Positions 16,107 to 24,280 of a stretch of DNA of 64,000 nucleotides are shown in pieces; positions within the stretch are counted from its first letter, which is position 1; the number at the start of each line of letters is the position of its first letter. Source of the DNA: Gordonia spumicola (GTDB taxonomy: Bacteria > Actinomycetota > Actinomycetes > Mycobacteriales > Mycobacteriaceae). Under the pieces are notes generated by a model. That model saw only the letters and a program-made list of their open reading frames with translations. It made no database searches and had not been told where the DNA came from. The position numbers were made by a program, and so were the translations under genes. The DNA is taken from positions 620,001-684,000 of the forward strand of contig NZ_BJOV01000005.1 of assembly GCF_009932475.1 (NCBI RefSeq), in the 5' to 3' direction.

Positions 16107-17741
16107 CTACTTCGACGAGCGCTTCCTCTCTAGGTCGTCGTCGACCTCGCGAGCGGGGTTGCCCTTGAACTTCGACCGACGCTCCCGGGCGGCCTCCGCG
16201 GCCTCGCCGCACGTCGTGGCCGGCACGCCCTTGGGGTGCTGGGCCTTGGCCTCAGCCAGGCCCCTCGACCTCAGCGTCGTGCCGTCGCGGAGCCGGGCAT
16301 CCAACGTCGCCTTCATCGCCGCGGCCGAGTCCAGCGTCTTGTCGGCCTTCCAGCGCGCCTGCGCGCGCTCGTGGACCACGTCCCACCCTGTCATCGGACG
16401 GATCTTCCCGGACTTGGCGTCCTTGATCTCGCGGCCCGCGGGGAGGCGGCGCAAGCCCTCCATCACCGCCGCGTTCTCGTGCTCCAGCGCCCGTGGGACC
16501 GAGTACGAGTCGTCGCGCGTGCTCTCCGGCTCCGGCTCGGACTTCTCCGGTTCCTGGGCGGCCGCGGCCACGAGTCGGCGCACGGCCTCCTGCGCCCCCT
16601 CTCCACGCGCGTCGACGGTCACCGGCTCGATCACCGGCTCTTGCTCCGCCGTCACCTCTGCGGGGCGCTCAGAGGCCTTCTTCACCGCCTTGGCACGGGT
16701 GCGCGGCGGTGCGAACGCCGAGGCGGGGATCGCCTCCTCGGCCACCGCTTCGCGGGCCAGCTCGACCGCCTCGCGCTCGGCGAGTTCGACGCCGACCTGC
16801 TCGGCCCACCCCTTCGCCGTGAGGTCGTCGGAGAACGTCGAGGCCTTCCGGCGGCGCACGCGCGGCTTCACCGTCTCGTCGGTGTCGTCGAGAGCCTTGT
16901 AGGTCCACCCGACCGAGTCGTGGCCCTGCGGCTCGGGCTCGCCCGCCCTGCGCGCGCGCTCGACCTCGGCGGTCTTCGGCTTGATCCGCGAGACCTTGGC
17001 CTCCAGCGTGACGCCCTCGGTCTTGAGCGCCGCCGTGAGCTTCTCGGTGGCGTTCTCGCGGGTCAGCTCCGGATCGGCCAGCACCTCGCGCATGCACTCG
17101 TCCACGCGGTCGCCGAGCTGCTGGTCGAACGCGCCCTTGGTCGCGCGCTTGTCCTCCCAGTACGACGCTCGGGTGCGCTCGACCTCGACGGTCTCGCCGT
17201 CGAGCGCCTGCTGCTGGGTCTGCATCTTCCAGGTCGGCTCGACCACGCGGAGGTTCAAATCCCGCATCAGTTCGTCGTTGACTCGCTGCACCTGGTGGTG
17301 CAGGTGCCCGTGCCGCAGCGCCCGCCCGGTTCTCTCGTTGTGGTTGACGATCTTGATGTGGTTGTGCGGGTGCCCGCCGGCGCCGTCGACGTGCGTGATG
17401 ACGAGGGCGAGCGAGTCCGGGTGCAGCTTCTTCGCCAACGCGTAACCGGCGTCATTGACCCGCTGGACCGCGTCGGGGTCGTTCGGGTCGAACTCGGTCT
17501 TCTCGAAGCTCTGGATCAGGCTGTGCGTCTCGCACTTGCGACCCTTCGTCTCGGCGATCCACTCCGCGTACGCCACGAGTTCCCACGGGTCACCGAGGTC
17601 GCATTTCATCGCCGCGACGCGGTCGGTGCAGGTCGCAAGATTCTCCTTGTGCCGCTTGCTCCACCGCGCGCCGTAGATCTCGTAGTAGACCGCGCCGTGG
17701 GTCTTTCCTTTCGACAGACGGCGCGTGTTCGTCGTGCTCAT
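16107..17741 (-). CDS. Relaxase (MobA/VirD2-like, HUH histidine motif)
   Basis: The 544-residue protein is a conjugative relaxase that should nick oriT and lead single-stranded DNA transfer. The N-terminal third contains HSLIQSF and the metal-binding three-histidine region THVDGAGGHPHNHIKIVNH. A catalytic tyrosine is likely YYEIYGARW near residues 19-27, though not certain. The C-terminal half is charged and low in complexity (helical, Glu/Ala/Arg-rich), as in many actinobacterial Mob proteins. It overlaps the upstream accessory gene by four bases and ends at a shared terminator. Confidence 0.82.
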   Translation of the reverse strand: MSTTNTRRLSKGKTHGAVYYEIYGARWSKRHKENLATCTDRVAAMKCDLGDPWELVAYAEWIAETKGRKCETHSLIQSFEKTEFDPNDPDAVQRVNDAGYALAKKLHPDSLALVITHVDGAGGHPHNHIKIVNHNERTGRALRHGHLHHQVQRVNDELMRDLNLRVVEPTWKMQTQQQALDGETVEVERTRASYWEDKRATKGAFDQQLGDRVDECMREVLADPELTRENATEKLTAALKTEGVTLEAKVSRIKPKTAEVERARRAGEPEPQGHDSVGWTYKALDDTDETVKPRVRRRKASTFSDDLTAKGWAEQVGVELAEREAVELAREAVAEEAIPASAFAPPRTRAKAVKKASERPAEVTAEQEPVIEPVTVDARGEGAQEAVRRLVAAAAQEPEKSEPEPESTRDDSYSVPRALEHENAAVMEGLRRLPAGREIKDAKSGKIRPMTGWDVVHERAQARWKADKTLDSAAAMKATLDARLRDGTTLRSRGLAEAKAQHPKGVPATTCGEAAEAARERRSKFKGNPAREVDDDLERKRSSK

Positions 17742-18535
17742 GCGCGCGCCCTCACCGTGCCGCCCAGGAGGCGCTCGGACACCGCGAGCGCCTCGTCGAG
17801 CCGGCGCAATTCGTCGTGCACCTCGTCGGGCGTCTCCAGGCCGGACCAGATGCACAGGCCCTTCTCACGGTTGCACGTTCTCGTCCAGGCGTTGAGCACC
17901 GCGCCGGCCGAATCCAGCGCCGCCACGGCCTCGTCGAGGCCCTTGCCGTCGGCCAGGGCCGCCGTCATCGCCTCCAGGGAATCGACCACGTCCTCGACGA
18001 CTCCGGTGGCCGGGACGCGGCCTCCCTCGTCGTAGCGCCAGTCGTCGAAAGTCAGCAGCGCCTGCGACACCGTCCCTCGCTTCCCTGCCTGCTGCACCTG
18101 GCGCATGTTGACCCCGATCCGCGTCACCGCCACGCGAGCACGGGCCAGCGCTCGCGTCTGCTCCATCGTGCGACCGGACTGCTGCGCGATCTGCGTCGGC
18201 ATGGACGCACGGTCGATCACATCCATGACCGCACCGCGCACCAGCTTCGTCGGATCGAGGTCGTGCTCGGCGGCGTAGGCCACCACGCGCAGCGCCTCGC
18301 TCTCGGTGAACCCGTCACCGAGATCCGAGCGCCTCGCCTCCCGTGCGGCGTCGAGCGCCGCACCGCGAACCAGCGCCGAGACCGAGAGGCCTTTGGCCTC
18401 TGCTCGCCGCTTCACGGCTGCAAATTCGCTAGGCGCGAATTTGCAGCCGACGAAGCGACTTCGCGACTCCGCCCTAGCCGTCTGCTTCGCAGCCGTCCCA
18501 GTCGTCGGCCGCGCCTCCTGCTTCGCAGTCGTCAC
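17738..18535 (-). CDS. Relaxosome accessory protein (MobC-like)
   Basis: The 265-residue product lies immediately upstream of, and overlapping, the relaxase. It has CKFAPSEFAAVKRRAEAKGLSV and SALVRGAALDAAREA, typical of ribbon-helix-helix MobC proteins, then ARVAVTRIGVNMRQV, similar to the MobC N-x-N-Q helix. GTG 18535 is preferred because GGAGGAGGAGG lies just upstream; the frame is open further, with ATG codons at 18583 and 18580. A cysteine pair near the C-terminus (RTCNREKGLCIW) is unusual. Confidence 0.7.
   Translation of the reverse strand: MTTAKQEARPTTGTAAKQTARAESRSRFVGCKFAPSEFAAVKRRAEAKGLSVSALVRGAALDAAREARRSDLGDGFTESEALRVVAYAAEHDLDPTKLVRGAVMDVIDRASMPTQIAQQSGRTMEQTRALARARVAVTRIGVNMRQVQQAGKRGTVSQALLTFDDWRYDEGGRVPATGVVEDVVDSLEAMTAALADGKGLDEAVAALDSAGAVLNAWTRTCNREKGLCIWSGLETPDEVHDELRRLDEALAVSERLLGGTVRARA
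18416..18448. repeat. 13-bp perfect inverted repeat inside mobC start region
   Basis: GGCTGCAAATTCG (18416-18428) and CGAATTTGCAGCC (18436-18448) form perfect arms around a 7-base loop within the accessory-protein coding sequence. Codon constraint alone would not produce this. It could be a relaxosome or oriT hairpin or an mRNA control element. Confidence 0.55.
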
Positions 18536-18837
18536 GTCCTCCTCCTCCCACCATCGTCGAAACTTCGTTTCTCCATTCATCATAGCGCGCAGGTGGGGCA
18601 AGCAACACATCTGTTTAACGTCGGCTCCGCCGCCGTCAAACAGATGCACGCCGCCTTTGGCGGACGTCATGAGGTGGGCTGCGCCCCCCTCGCGCTGCGC
18701 GCTCACCCCTGCTCTCCCCAGAATCTCCGGACCTGGCGGTCCGGCCGCGCCCGGAAAACCGGGCGGTGGTGCCCGGGTCCGGGCACGAGAAAGCCCCCAC
18801 CCGGAACGGGTGGGGGCTGTGCGGAATCTCGCCGCGG
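18536..18837. other. Non-coding region upstream of mob genes, candidate oriT
   Basis: There is no convincing gene in this 302-base stretch. It holds the inverted pair CATCTGTTT (18608-18616) / AAACAGATG (18638-18646) around a GC-rich centre, a smaller CCGC/GCGG hairpin just after it, and a terminator at 18792-18818. Relaxase genes commonly lie next to their oriT, and inverted repeats upstream of the accessory gene fit that position. No nick-site consensus was matched. Confidence 0.4.
18792..18818 (-). terminator. Terminator of the small secreted protein gene
   Basis: AGCCCCCACCCG (18792-18803) pairs with CGGGTGGGGGCT (18807-18818) around a GAA loop. It lies 20 bases beyond the stop of the leftward gene at 18838-19215. 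Confidence 0.65.
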
Positions 18838-19215
18838 CTACTGCTCGCCGTAGACCTCGTCGCCGCAGGGGACCAGCCGGACGACCGGGCTCGGCCCGGC
18901 GACCCGGTAGCCGCCCTCGCCGTCGTCGGTGAGGGCGATCCGCTGCCCGAGCACCGACGCGGTGTAGCCGGTCGGGGTCTCGGTCAGCGTGTGCGAACCC
19001 AGGATCGAGATCCGATTCTCGTCGTCGTAGATCGTCGCCGGGAAGGCGACGTACCCGGTCACCGAATCGTGGTTCGCGATCGCGGTGTTGCCCCAGAAGC
19101 AGCGCGGCCCGCTGTCGGTGTCGGCGCTCGCGGTTCCGGCCCCCAGGCCGATCGCGGCGACGGCGATCGAGCCCATGACGGCGGCGGCTGCGGCGGTGCG
19201 GTTGATGTTCTTCAT
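18838..19215 (-). CDS. Small secreted protein with two cysteines
   Basis: The 125-residue product has a Sec signal peptide (MKNINRTAAAAAVMGSIAVA to about residue 32, cleaved after ASA). The mature part of about 94 residues has one cysteine near each end (RCFWGN and LVPCGDE), suggesting a single disulfide. GAGGAGT precedes the ATG at 19215. No family is recognised. It lies between the membrane-protein operon and the relaxase genes, so a surface role during transfer is possible. Confidence 0.62.
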   Translation of the reverse strand: MKNINRTAAAAAVMGSIAVAAIGLGAGTASADTDSGPRCFWGNTAIANHDSVTGYVAFPATIYDDENRISILGSHTLTETPTGYTASVLGQRIALTDDGEGGYRVAGPSPVVRLVPCGDEVYGEQ

Positions 19216-19304
19216 GGTGTGACTCCTCAGTCGATTTCGTGATGTGTGATGTACGTGGCTAGTGCTGGAACTGTCGACGCTCTGCTGGGACGCTGCCTTG
19301 CCAA

Positions 19305-20321
19305 TCACCGCCCCTTCTCAGTCGTGGCTGCGGTGGTCTCGGTGGCCGTGGTCGTCTTGGTCGAGTCCTCGGACTCGTCGTCCTCCGGCGCGTATTCGAG
19401 AGTCGTCTTGGCGAGCGTGTCGCCCATGACGACCCACACGGTTTCGGCCTCGGCGCCGTCCGGCTTGGCCGCGGAAACCACGACCTGGCCCTCGCGCATG
19501 CCCTTGGCCTCTGTGGGCACGCCCTCGCCGACGACTGCGTAGATTCCGCCCTTGCCGCTCTTGCACGCGGTGGCCGCGTCGGCGTCCTCGCCGGTACCCT
19601 CGCCGTCCTCGATCACGCGGACGCCGTCGGCCGTGGCGACCCGGACTTTCCACCACGACGTCGTGGACTTGCCGCGCGCGTCCTTGGGCCCGGGAGCCGA
19701 GGCGTAGACGCCCAGATCGCGGTTGCTCTGCTGCAGCAGGACCACACGCTCGGCCGCGGCGTCGCCGAGGTCCTCGACGCGATCGGCGAAGCCCTTGGGC
19801 AGCGGCACGGTCTTGACGATGCGCAGCTGCGTCTTGGGCTTGTCGCCGCGGGAATCGCCCCACATCGCGTCCTTGAGCTGCTTGCCGTCGCACGCGTCGA
19901 TCGGCGGGTGGGTCTTGTCCTCGACCTTGTCCTTGACGGCCTCGGTCTTCTCGGTCGCCTTCGCCTTGACGTCGGCGATCGAGTTCTCCTGGCCCAGCTT
20001 GTTCATGCCGAACGCCAGCCCGCCGAGGATCAGCGCCGCGACCACTGCGGCCACGAGGAGGAACTTCACGGGGATCCCGTGGTCGCCGTCGACGGCGACG
20101 GCGGTCGGAACCGGGGCCGGGGCCTCGGTCGCCGGAGCGGACGCCAGGGCCATCGTGACCGTCGGCACCGGTTCCGGTTCGGGCTCGTCCTCGGGTGCCT
20201 CGTCGAGCGCCCCCGAGGCCTCCGCGAACGGCTCGTCGACGATCTCGTAGTCATCGCCCAACTCCGACAGATCGATGGGGTTGCCGTCCTCGTCGACGAA
20301 GAACTCTTCGTGCGCGGCCAT
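19305..20321 (-). CDS. Bitopic membrane protein with acidic cytoplasmic N-terminus
   Basis: The 338-residue protein has an acidic, Pro/Glu-rich N-terminal region of about 85 residues (EPEPEPVPTVT), one membrane helix (IPVKFLLVAAVVAALILGGL, about 84-104), a Lys/Glu helix and an exported domain of roughly 200 residues, ending in a Thr/Glu tail. The topology resembles VirB8- or VirB10-like channel subunits, but no sequence family was recognised. It is the last gene of a tight leftward operon of membrane proteins running from 22368. Confidence 0.6.
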   Translation of the reverse strand: MAAHEEFFVDEDGNPIDLSELGDDYEIVDEPFAEASGALDEAPEDEPEPEPVPTVTMALASAPATEAPAPVPTAVAVDGDHGIPVKFLLVAAVVAALILGGLAFGMNKLGQENSIADVKAKATEKTEAVKDKVEDKTHPPIDACDGKQLKDAMWGDSRGDKPKTQLRIVKTVPLPKGFADRVEDLGDAAAERVVLLQQSNRDLGVYASAPGPKDARGKSTTSWWKVRVATADGVRVIEDGEGTGEDADAATACKSGKGGIYAVVGEGVPTEAKGMREGQVVVSAAKPDGAEAETVWVVMGDTLAKTTLEYAPEDDESEDSTKTTTATETTAATTEKGR

Positions 20322-20322
20322 G

Positions 20323-20982
20323 TCAGGCCTCCTTCTTCTCGGTGGTGTTGTCGGCCTCGGTCCGGCGTACGACGCGACGGACGACCTTGGGTGCGGGCTG
20401 AGCCGCAGGCGCCGGAGCCTGGACCGGAGCCGGCTGCGGGGCCACTGGGGCCTGCTGCACTGCCTCCGCGGGCGCTGGCGTGGTCACCACGCCCTTGCGG
20501 CGCAGACCCGCGAGCATGGAGGGCACCAGGCTCGGGAAGACCACGACCGCTCCGACCATCGCGGCGCAACCGCCGGCCACGTAGACGTTCTGGAAAATTC
20601 CGAACGCCGCCGAGGTCGCCGCGCGCAGGACCAGGAAGGCGATCGCGTAGGCGATCGAGATGGCTGCGAGCGCCGGCATGCTCGTACCCGCGAGCCAGGT
20701 CCGGTACTCCGCGGCGATCTCGTTGAGCGTGCTCTTCGTGGTCGCGAAGCCCTCGCCGCCGCTCCCGGCTGGCAACGCGACCATCCCGCGGGCGTACATG
20801 AGCTTCACCATCATGACGATCATCAGCGTCATGAAAGTCGTCGCGACCTCCTTGTGCTGGCCCTGCGCGAACGCCCAGGCGGTCGCACCGGCGCCGCCGA
20901 ACAGCAAGACGGTCGAGACGATGCGCAGGATCTCGCCTGCACTGGAATTGACGTTGACGTTGATCTGCTGTGCCTCGCTCAT
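20323..20982 (-). CDS. Polytopic membrane protein with proline-rich tail
   Basis: The 219-residue product has about four hydrophobic segments (ILRIVSTVLLFGGAGATAWA, FMTLMIVMMVKLMYA, ALAAISIAYAIAFLVL, and a fourth near GGCAAMVGAVVVF), then a Pro/Ala-rich cytoplasmic tail ending in basic and acidic residues. Its ATG overlaps the stop of the gene before it (ATGA), and the 338-residue membrane protein starts one base after its stop. It is probably a transfer-channel component; family unknown. Confidence 0.58.
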   Translation of the reverse strand: MSEAQQINVNVNSSAGEILRIVSTVLLFGGAGATAWAFAQGQHKEVATTFMTLMIVMMVKLMYARGMVALPAGSGGEGFATTKSTLNEIAAEYRTWLAGTSMPALAAISIAYAIAFLVLRAATSAAFGIFQNVYVAGGCAAMVGAVVVFPSLVPSMLAGLRRKGVVTTPAPAEAVQQAPVAPQPAPVQAPAPAAQPAPKVVRRVVRRTEADNTTEKKEA

Positions 20983-21287
20983 CGCGCTTCTCCTTCGTGG
21001 TGGTCGGCCGTCACGCGCTGCGCGGCCACGAGTTCGCGCTCGGCTGCGCGCTCGGTCTTGATCTCGTCCAGGGCCCGCGTGATCGGGCCCGCGTGCTTGT
21101 CCAGGGCCCGCACGCCGACCGTCAGGGCCAGCAATCCGGCCCCGGTGGCGACCACAAGCGCGGCCCACAGGATCGCCTCGCCGCGCCCGTCAGGGGTCCA
21201 GGCCAGGACGGCCAGAACCGCTGCCGTGCCGAGCGCCGCGGTGCCGGCGGTGCGGACCGCGCCGGCCAGGCGGGCGGCCCCCGTCAC
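20979..21287 (-). CDS. Small membrane protein with coiled tail
   Basis: A 102-residue product with two predicted membrane helices (AALGTAAVLAVLAW and ILWAALVVATGAGLLALTVG) followed by a charged helix (ITRALDEIKTERAAERELV). GTG 21287 is chosen because it overlaps the upstream stop in a GTGA arrangement. It overlaps the next gene too, so it is embedded in the operon. No family is recognised. Confidence 0.55.
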   Translation of the reverse strand: MTGAARLAGAVRTAGTAALGTAAVLAVLAWTPDGRGEAILWAALVVATGAGLLALTVGVRALDKHAGPITRALDEIKTERAAERELVAAQRVTADHHEGEAR

Positions 21288-21607
21288 TGACCCCACCGCT
21301 GCGCGTCAGGGTCGGGCTCGACGGCCTCGACCGGCTGGGACTGCGGCTCCTCGGCCTGCTCGGCCGGTGCCGCCTTCTGCCCGGCCGCCGCCGCGGCCAT
21401 CGCCTCGGCGAAGACCGCCTGGTGCGCGGTCTCGATGTACGACAACGCCTTCTCGCGCTGGGCCTTAGCCTCGCGCGCCGCCCGCTGGCGCAGGCCCTTC
21501 AGTTTCGCGTCCGCGTCCTCGCGGACGATCGCGATCTCGGCGTCCACCGCGGACAGACCCGCCGCCATGTGGGCCGCGATCCGCTCTGCCTTCGTCTGCT
21601 TCGCCAT
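21284..21607 (-). CDS. Small charged coiled-coil protein
   Basis: The 107-residue product starts MAKQTKAERIAAHMAAGLS and is dominated by an Ala/Arg/Lys/Glu helix (KLKGLRQRAAREAKAQREKA), ending in a Pro/Glu tail. It is soluble with no known domain. It lies one base after the preceding stop and overlaps the next start, within the membrane-protein operon; an assembly or scaffolding role is a guess. Confidence 0.52.
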   Translation of the reverse strand: MAKQTKAERIAAHMAAGLSAVDAEIAIVREDADAKLKGLRQRAAREAKAQREKALSYIETAHQAVFAEAMAAAAAGQKAAPAEQAEEPQSQPVEAVEPDPDAQRWGQ

Positions 21608-21608
21608 G

Positions 21609-22244
21609 TCAGTTCTCCTTCGTTTCCGTGTTCTTCACGCGCACCACGCGGATCACCCGCCTGGGCGCCTCCTTGGGCACCTGCACCACCGTCGGCGCCC
21701 GCCGGGTCCTGGTCTGCGTCCGCTTCCAGGCCGCCTCGGCCGCGGGCCACCCGTACGCCCGGGTCAGCCAGGCGAGGCGTGCCATCCCGCCGACGACGTT
21801 CGCCATCAGCCACCACCCGAGCAGGCCCGGGGAGGCGACCCAGCCGACGATCGCGGCCAGCACCGCGGCCACCGCAGCGGCGATCGCCGCCGGGAGGGGT
21901 CGCAGGGGCCCCCAGGACTCCCGCTGGCGGTACCAGAGGCCGTACAGGCCCCAGGACAAGGCGGTCGCCGGTCCGGCGACCGCCAGGACCGCCGCCTCGC
22001 GCAGGGCCGTCGTGAGGGTCCAGCCAAGGCGGTTCCCGGTGCCCTCCTCGCGGTAGATCCCGCGGTGCCACCGATTTGGTGTCACCACCTCTGCCCCTGG
22101 CGCGTCGCCAGCCCCCGCCTCGTCCCGGAAGTCCCGCCGGGCACGCGCCGCCAGGCGCTCCCCACGGCGGCGAGCCGCCGGGTTGCGCCCGGCCCGGGCC
22201 AGGACCCAGGCCGCGCGCTCCTTGGTGTAGGCGCTGTCAGCCAC
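21609..22244 (-). CDS. Membrane protein of the transfer operon
   Basis: The 211-residue product has a basic N-terminal 70 residues, three or four hydrophobic segments (EAAVLAVAGPATALSWGLYG, AAIAAAVAAVLAAIVGWVAS, GLLGWWLMANVVGG) and a strongly basic tail. GTG 22244 overlaps the end of the 43-residue gene upstream. No family is recognised. Its place in the leftward operon suggests it is a structural part of the transfer machinery. Confidence 0.55.
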   Translation of the reverse strand: MADSAYTKERAAWVLARAGRNPAARRRGERLAARARRDFRDEAGAGDAPGAEVVTPNRWHRGIYREEGTGNRLGWTLTTALREAAVLAVAGPATALSWGLYGLWYRQRESWGPLRPLPAAIAAAVAAVLAAIVGWVASPGLLGWWLMANVVGGMARLAWLTRAYGWPAAEAAWKRTQTRTRRAPTVVQVPKEAPRRVIRVVRVKNTETKEN

Positions 22245-22368
22245 GGCCGACCGCCCATGCGGTCGCCAGGGCCTCGCAGGCCGGGTCCGGGGCCATGTTG
22301 TAGCCGAGGACGAAGACGAACAGCAGCAGAGCTGCGATGCCGATGAGGATTCCGATGCTCTTACCCAT
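22237..22368 (-). CDS. 43-residue single-span membrane peptide
   Basis: The peptide starts MGKSIGILIGIAALLLFVFV, one membrane helix, followed by a short acidic/Pro segment with one cysteine. A strong AGGAGGTGG ribosome binding site precedes the ATG. It is the first gene of the leftward operon and directly adjoins the dyad operator at 22401-22445. Confidence 0.58.
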   Translation of the reverse strand: MGKSIGILIGIAALLLFVFVLGYNMAPDPACEALATAWAVGRG

Positions 22369-22400
22369 GGGGGTTCCACCTCCTGGTGTGGTTGACTGGT

Positions 22401-22445
22401 GTTGCGGTAACTGCGACACTACCATGGTACTATCGCAGTAGCAAC
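22401..22445. promoter_or_regulatory. Nested palindromic operator between divergent transfer genes
   Basis: ACTGCGA (22410-22416) and TCGCAGT (22433-22439) are perfect arms centred on the same point as the 10-bp palindrome TACCATGGTA (22420-22429); GTTGC/GCAAC extend the pattern outwards. It sits between the leftward membrane-protein operon and the rightward RHH gene, so it probably binds a dimeric or tetrameric regulator, most simply the RHH protein at 22472. Confidence 0.68.
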
Positions 22446-22471
22446 AATACAATCTGACCAGGAGAGACGAC

Positions 22472-22789
22472 ATGGCACGCATCACGATCACCCTTCCCGA
22501 CGACGTCGACGCGCAGCTGCGCCGCAGCGCCGCCGACCCCCGCATGCGCGGGGGGAGCGCCGGCCTGCTGGCCCGGGCGCTGATCGCCTACGGACTGGAC
22601 CACATCGACGAACCCGCGGTACAAGAGGCGATCCTCGACGTCGTCGGCGACGACCGGGCCCGCCGCCAGCGCGTCGGCAAGACCGTCATGGAGGAGCGCT
22701 GGGCCGAGCACCGCGAGGGCGTCGAGGCCGCCAAGGCCAAGGACCAGGCCAAGCGAGCCCGTCGCCGCACCCCAAAAGACGGCGAATGA
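22472..22789 (+). CDS. Ribbon-helix-helix (CopG-like) DNA-binding protein
   Basis: The 105-residue product begins ARITITLPDDVDAQLRRSAA, a classical RHH beta-strand and helix, and ends in a long basic helix (EAAKAKDQAKRARRRTPKD). The start has AGGAGAG upstream. It is divergent from the membrane operon across a nested palindrome and lies 81 bases before the coupling ATPase, so it probably autoregulates and controls the transfer genes. Confidence 0.75.
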   Translation: MARITITLPDDVDAQLRRSAADPRMRGGSAGLLARALIAYGLDHIDEPAVQEAILDVVGDDRARRQRVGKTVMEERWAEHREGVEAAKAKDQAKRARRRTPKDGE

Positions 22790-22870
22790 ACGACGTATCC
22801 CCAGGTAGTATTGTAGTGCTGTAAGTACGGCAAAGTAACCGAGCCACATCACACGCACTGAGGAGCCCCC

Positions 22871-24214
22871 ATGGCCTACGTCCCCCCGCCGACCCCGTTC
22901 GGCGGCTTCATCGACGCCGAGCCCGCGCAGACCGGGCCGCACCTGCTGGTCTCCGGTCCGTCCGGCGTCGGCAAGAGCCGCCGGGTCCTCGTCCCGGCGA
23001 TCTTCCAGTGGCAGGGGCCCGCCGTGGCAGTCAGCTCGAAGCCGGATTTGATCGAGTTGGCCCTGGAGAACCGTCTGAACTGGGGCGGGAAGGGCCGGAC
23101 GTACGTCCTGGACCTCTCCGGCCAGGTGCCGGACTCGATGCTCCCGGACGGCGCGGCTCGCGTGGTCATGGACCCCACGGTGCTGATCTCCGACGACGAC
23201 GCCGCGATCGACCTGGCCGGGGCGATCATCAAGGCAGGCACCGCCGGCGCCGGGACCAGCAAGGGCGACCCGTTCTGGGAGACCCTCGCCACCGCGCCGT
23301 TGGCGGCGCTGCTGCGCGCCGCCGGCAGCGACGGCATCGCCTGGGCGCGCGACGCGGTCGGCAACACCGGAGCCGACGACGACGACACCGAGGACGACGA
23401 GTTCCTGGTCCCCACCTGGGCAAACGCGATCGCTCGGCTGACCACCATGGGCTCGGCCATGCTTGCCGCCGAGCTGGCCTCCGCAGGCGCGCTCGACGCG
23501 AAGATGAGGGACAGTGTCGTCATCACCATGAAGTCGGCGTTGGCCCCGTGGTGGCGGTCGACGGTCGTGGGAGGCGAGGGGGACCGCGCGTTCGTTCCTG
23601 CAATGTTGGAGCACCCGCGCAGCACGCTTTTCATCGTCGCCCCCGCCGACGGCGTGGCCGCCGGTGCCGCCGTGGGCTGCGTGGACGCGATCACCGAGCA
23701 CTGGCGACGCGGGCAGACCCGCCCCGCGGGCAAGAGGTTGCCCCACCTGCTGCTCGCCGTCGACGAGCTGTGCAACACCATGCCCTGGCCCAAGCTCCCC
23801 GTCGTCGTCACTGAGGCGCGCGCCATGGGCATCGCCGTGCTGGCCGCGGTGCAGACCACCAAACAGTTCGCCCGTCGCTACGGCGGCCGCGAGGGCATGG
23901 AGGAGTTGCAGTCGGTCTTCCCGGCCATGCTGCTGCTGGTCGGCGCCGACGAGCGGGAGATGCTCGAACGCGCCGCCTGGGCGGCCGGGCGCACCGAGCG
24001 CCACAAAGTCAGCACCGACCACCTCGGGAAGGCCTCGCAGAGCAGCGAGATCAGCGACGTCCTGCACGGCGCCGACCTGCTGCCGAAGACCTGGGACCAG
24101 GGTCGATTGCTGCGCGGCACGCGCCCGGGGGAGAACCCAGGCCAGCGCACCGAGGCCGGCCTGCTCGTCGACCTCGTCGACGTCTCCGAGCTGCGCTACG
24201 AGGTCGCGTCCTGA
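22871..24214 (+). CDS. VirD4/TraG-like coupling ATPase
   Basis: The 447-residue protein has Walker A GPSGVGKS near residue 30, the following SSKPDLIE segment typical of coupling proteins, an all-alpha insertion, and Walker B LLLAVDEL, then VLAAVQTTKQFARRYG. Coupling proteins bring the relaxase-DNA complex to the channel. It is short and lacks the usual N-terminal membrane anchor, so docking must be by another protein, perhaps a product of the divergent membrane operon. GAGGAGC precedes the ATG. Confidence 0.78.
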   Translation: MAYVPPPTPFGGFIDAEPAQTGPHLLVSGPSGVGKSRRVLVPAIFQWQGPAVAVSSKPDLIELALENRLNWGGKGRTYVLDLSGQVPDSMLPDGAARVVMDPTVLISDDDAAIDLAGAIIKAGTAGAGTSKGDPFWETLATAPLAALLRAAGSDGIAWARDAVGNTGADDDDTEDDEFLVPTWANAIARLTTMGSAMLAAELASAGALDAKMRDSVVITMKSALAPWWRSTVVGGEGDRAFVPAMLEHPRSTLFIVAPADGVAAGAAVGCVDAITEHWRRGQTRPAGKRLPHLLLAVDELCNTMPWPKLPVVVTEARAMGIAVLAAVQTTKQFARRYGGREGMEELQSVFPAMLLLVGADEREMLERAAWAAGRTERHKVSTDHLGKASQSSEISDVLHGADLLPKTWDQGRLLRGTRPGENPGQRTEAGLLVDLVDVSELRYEVAS

Positions 24215-24234
24215 CCCGCCGCCTCGTAACGCAA

Positions 24235-24270
24235 AAGAACCCCGGCAACCAGATGGTTGCCGGGGTTCTT
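24235..24270. terminator. 16-bp perfect bidirectional terminator
   Basis: 24235-24250 and 24255-24270 are perfectly complementary with loop AGAT, flanked by an A-run on the left and a T-rich run on the right. It lies between the convergent coupling-ATPase gene and the leftward 24281-24709 gene. Confidence 0.78.
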
Positions 24271-24280
24271 CCTTGTGCCG

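Noticed and set aside
19245..20726. Rightward frames opposite the 19305-20321 and 20323-20982 genes
   Set aside because: They are antisense to genes that have good starts, coupled overlaps and clear membrane segments.
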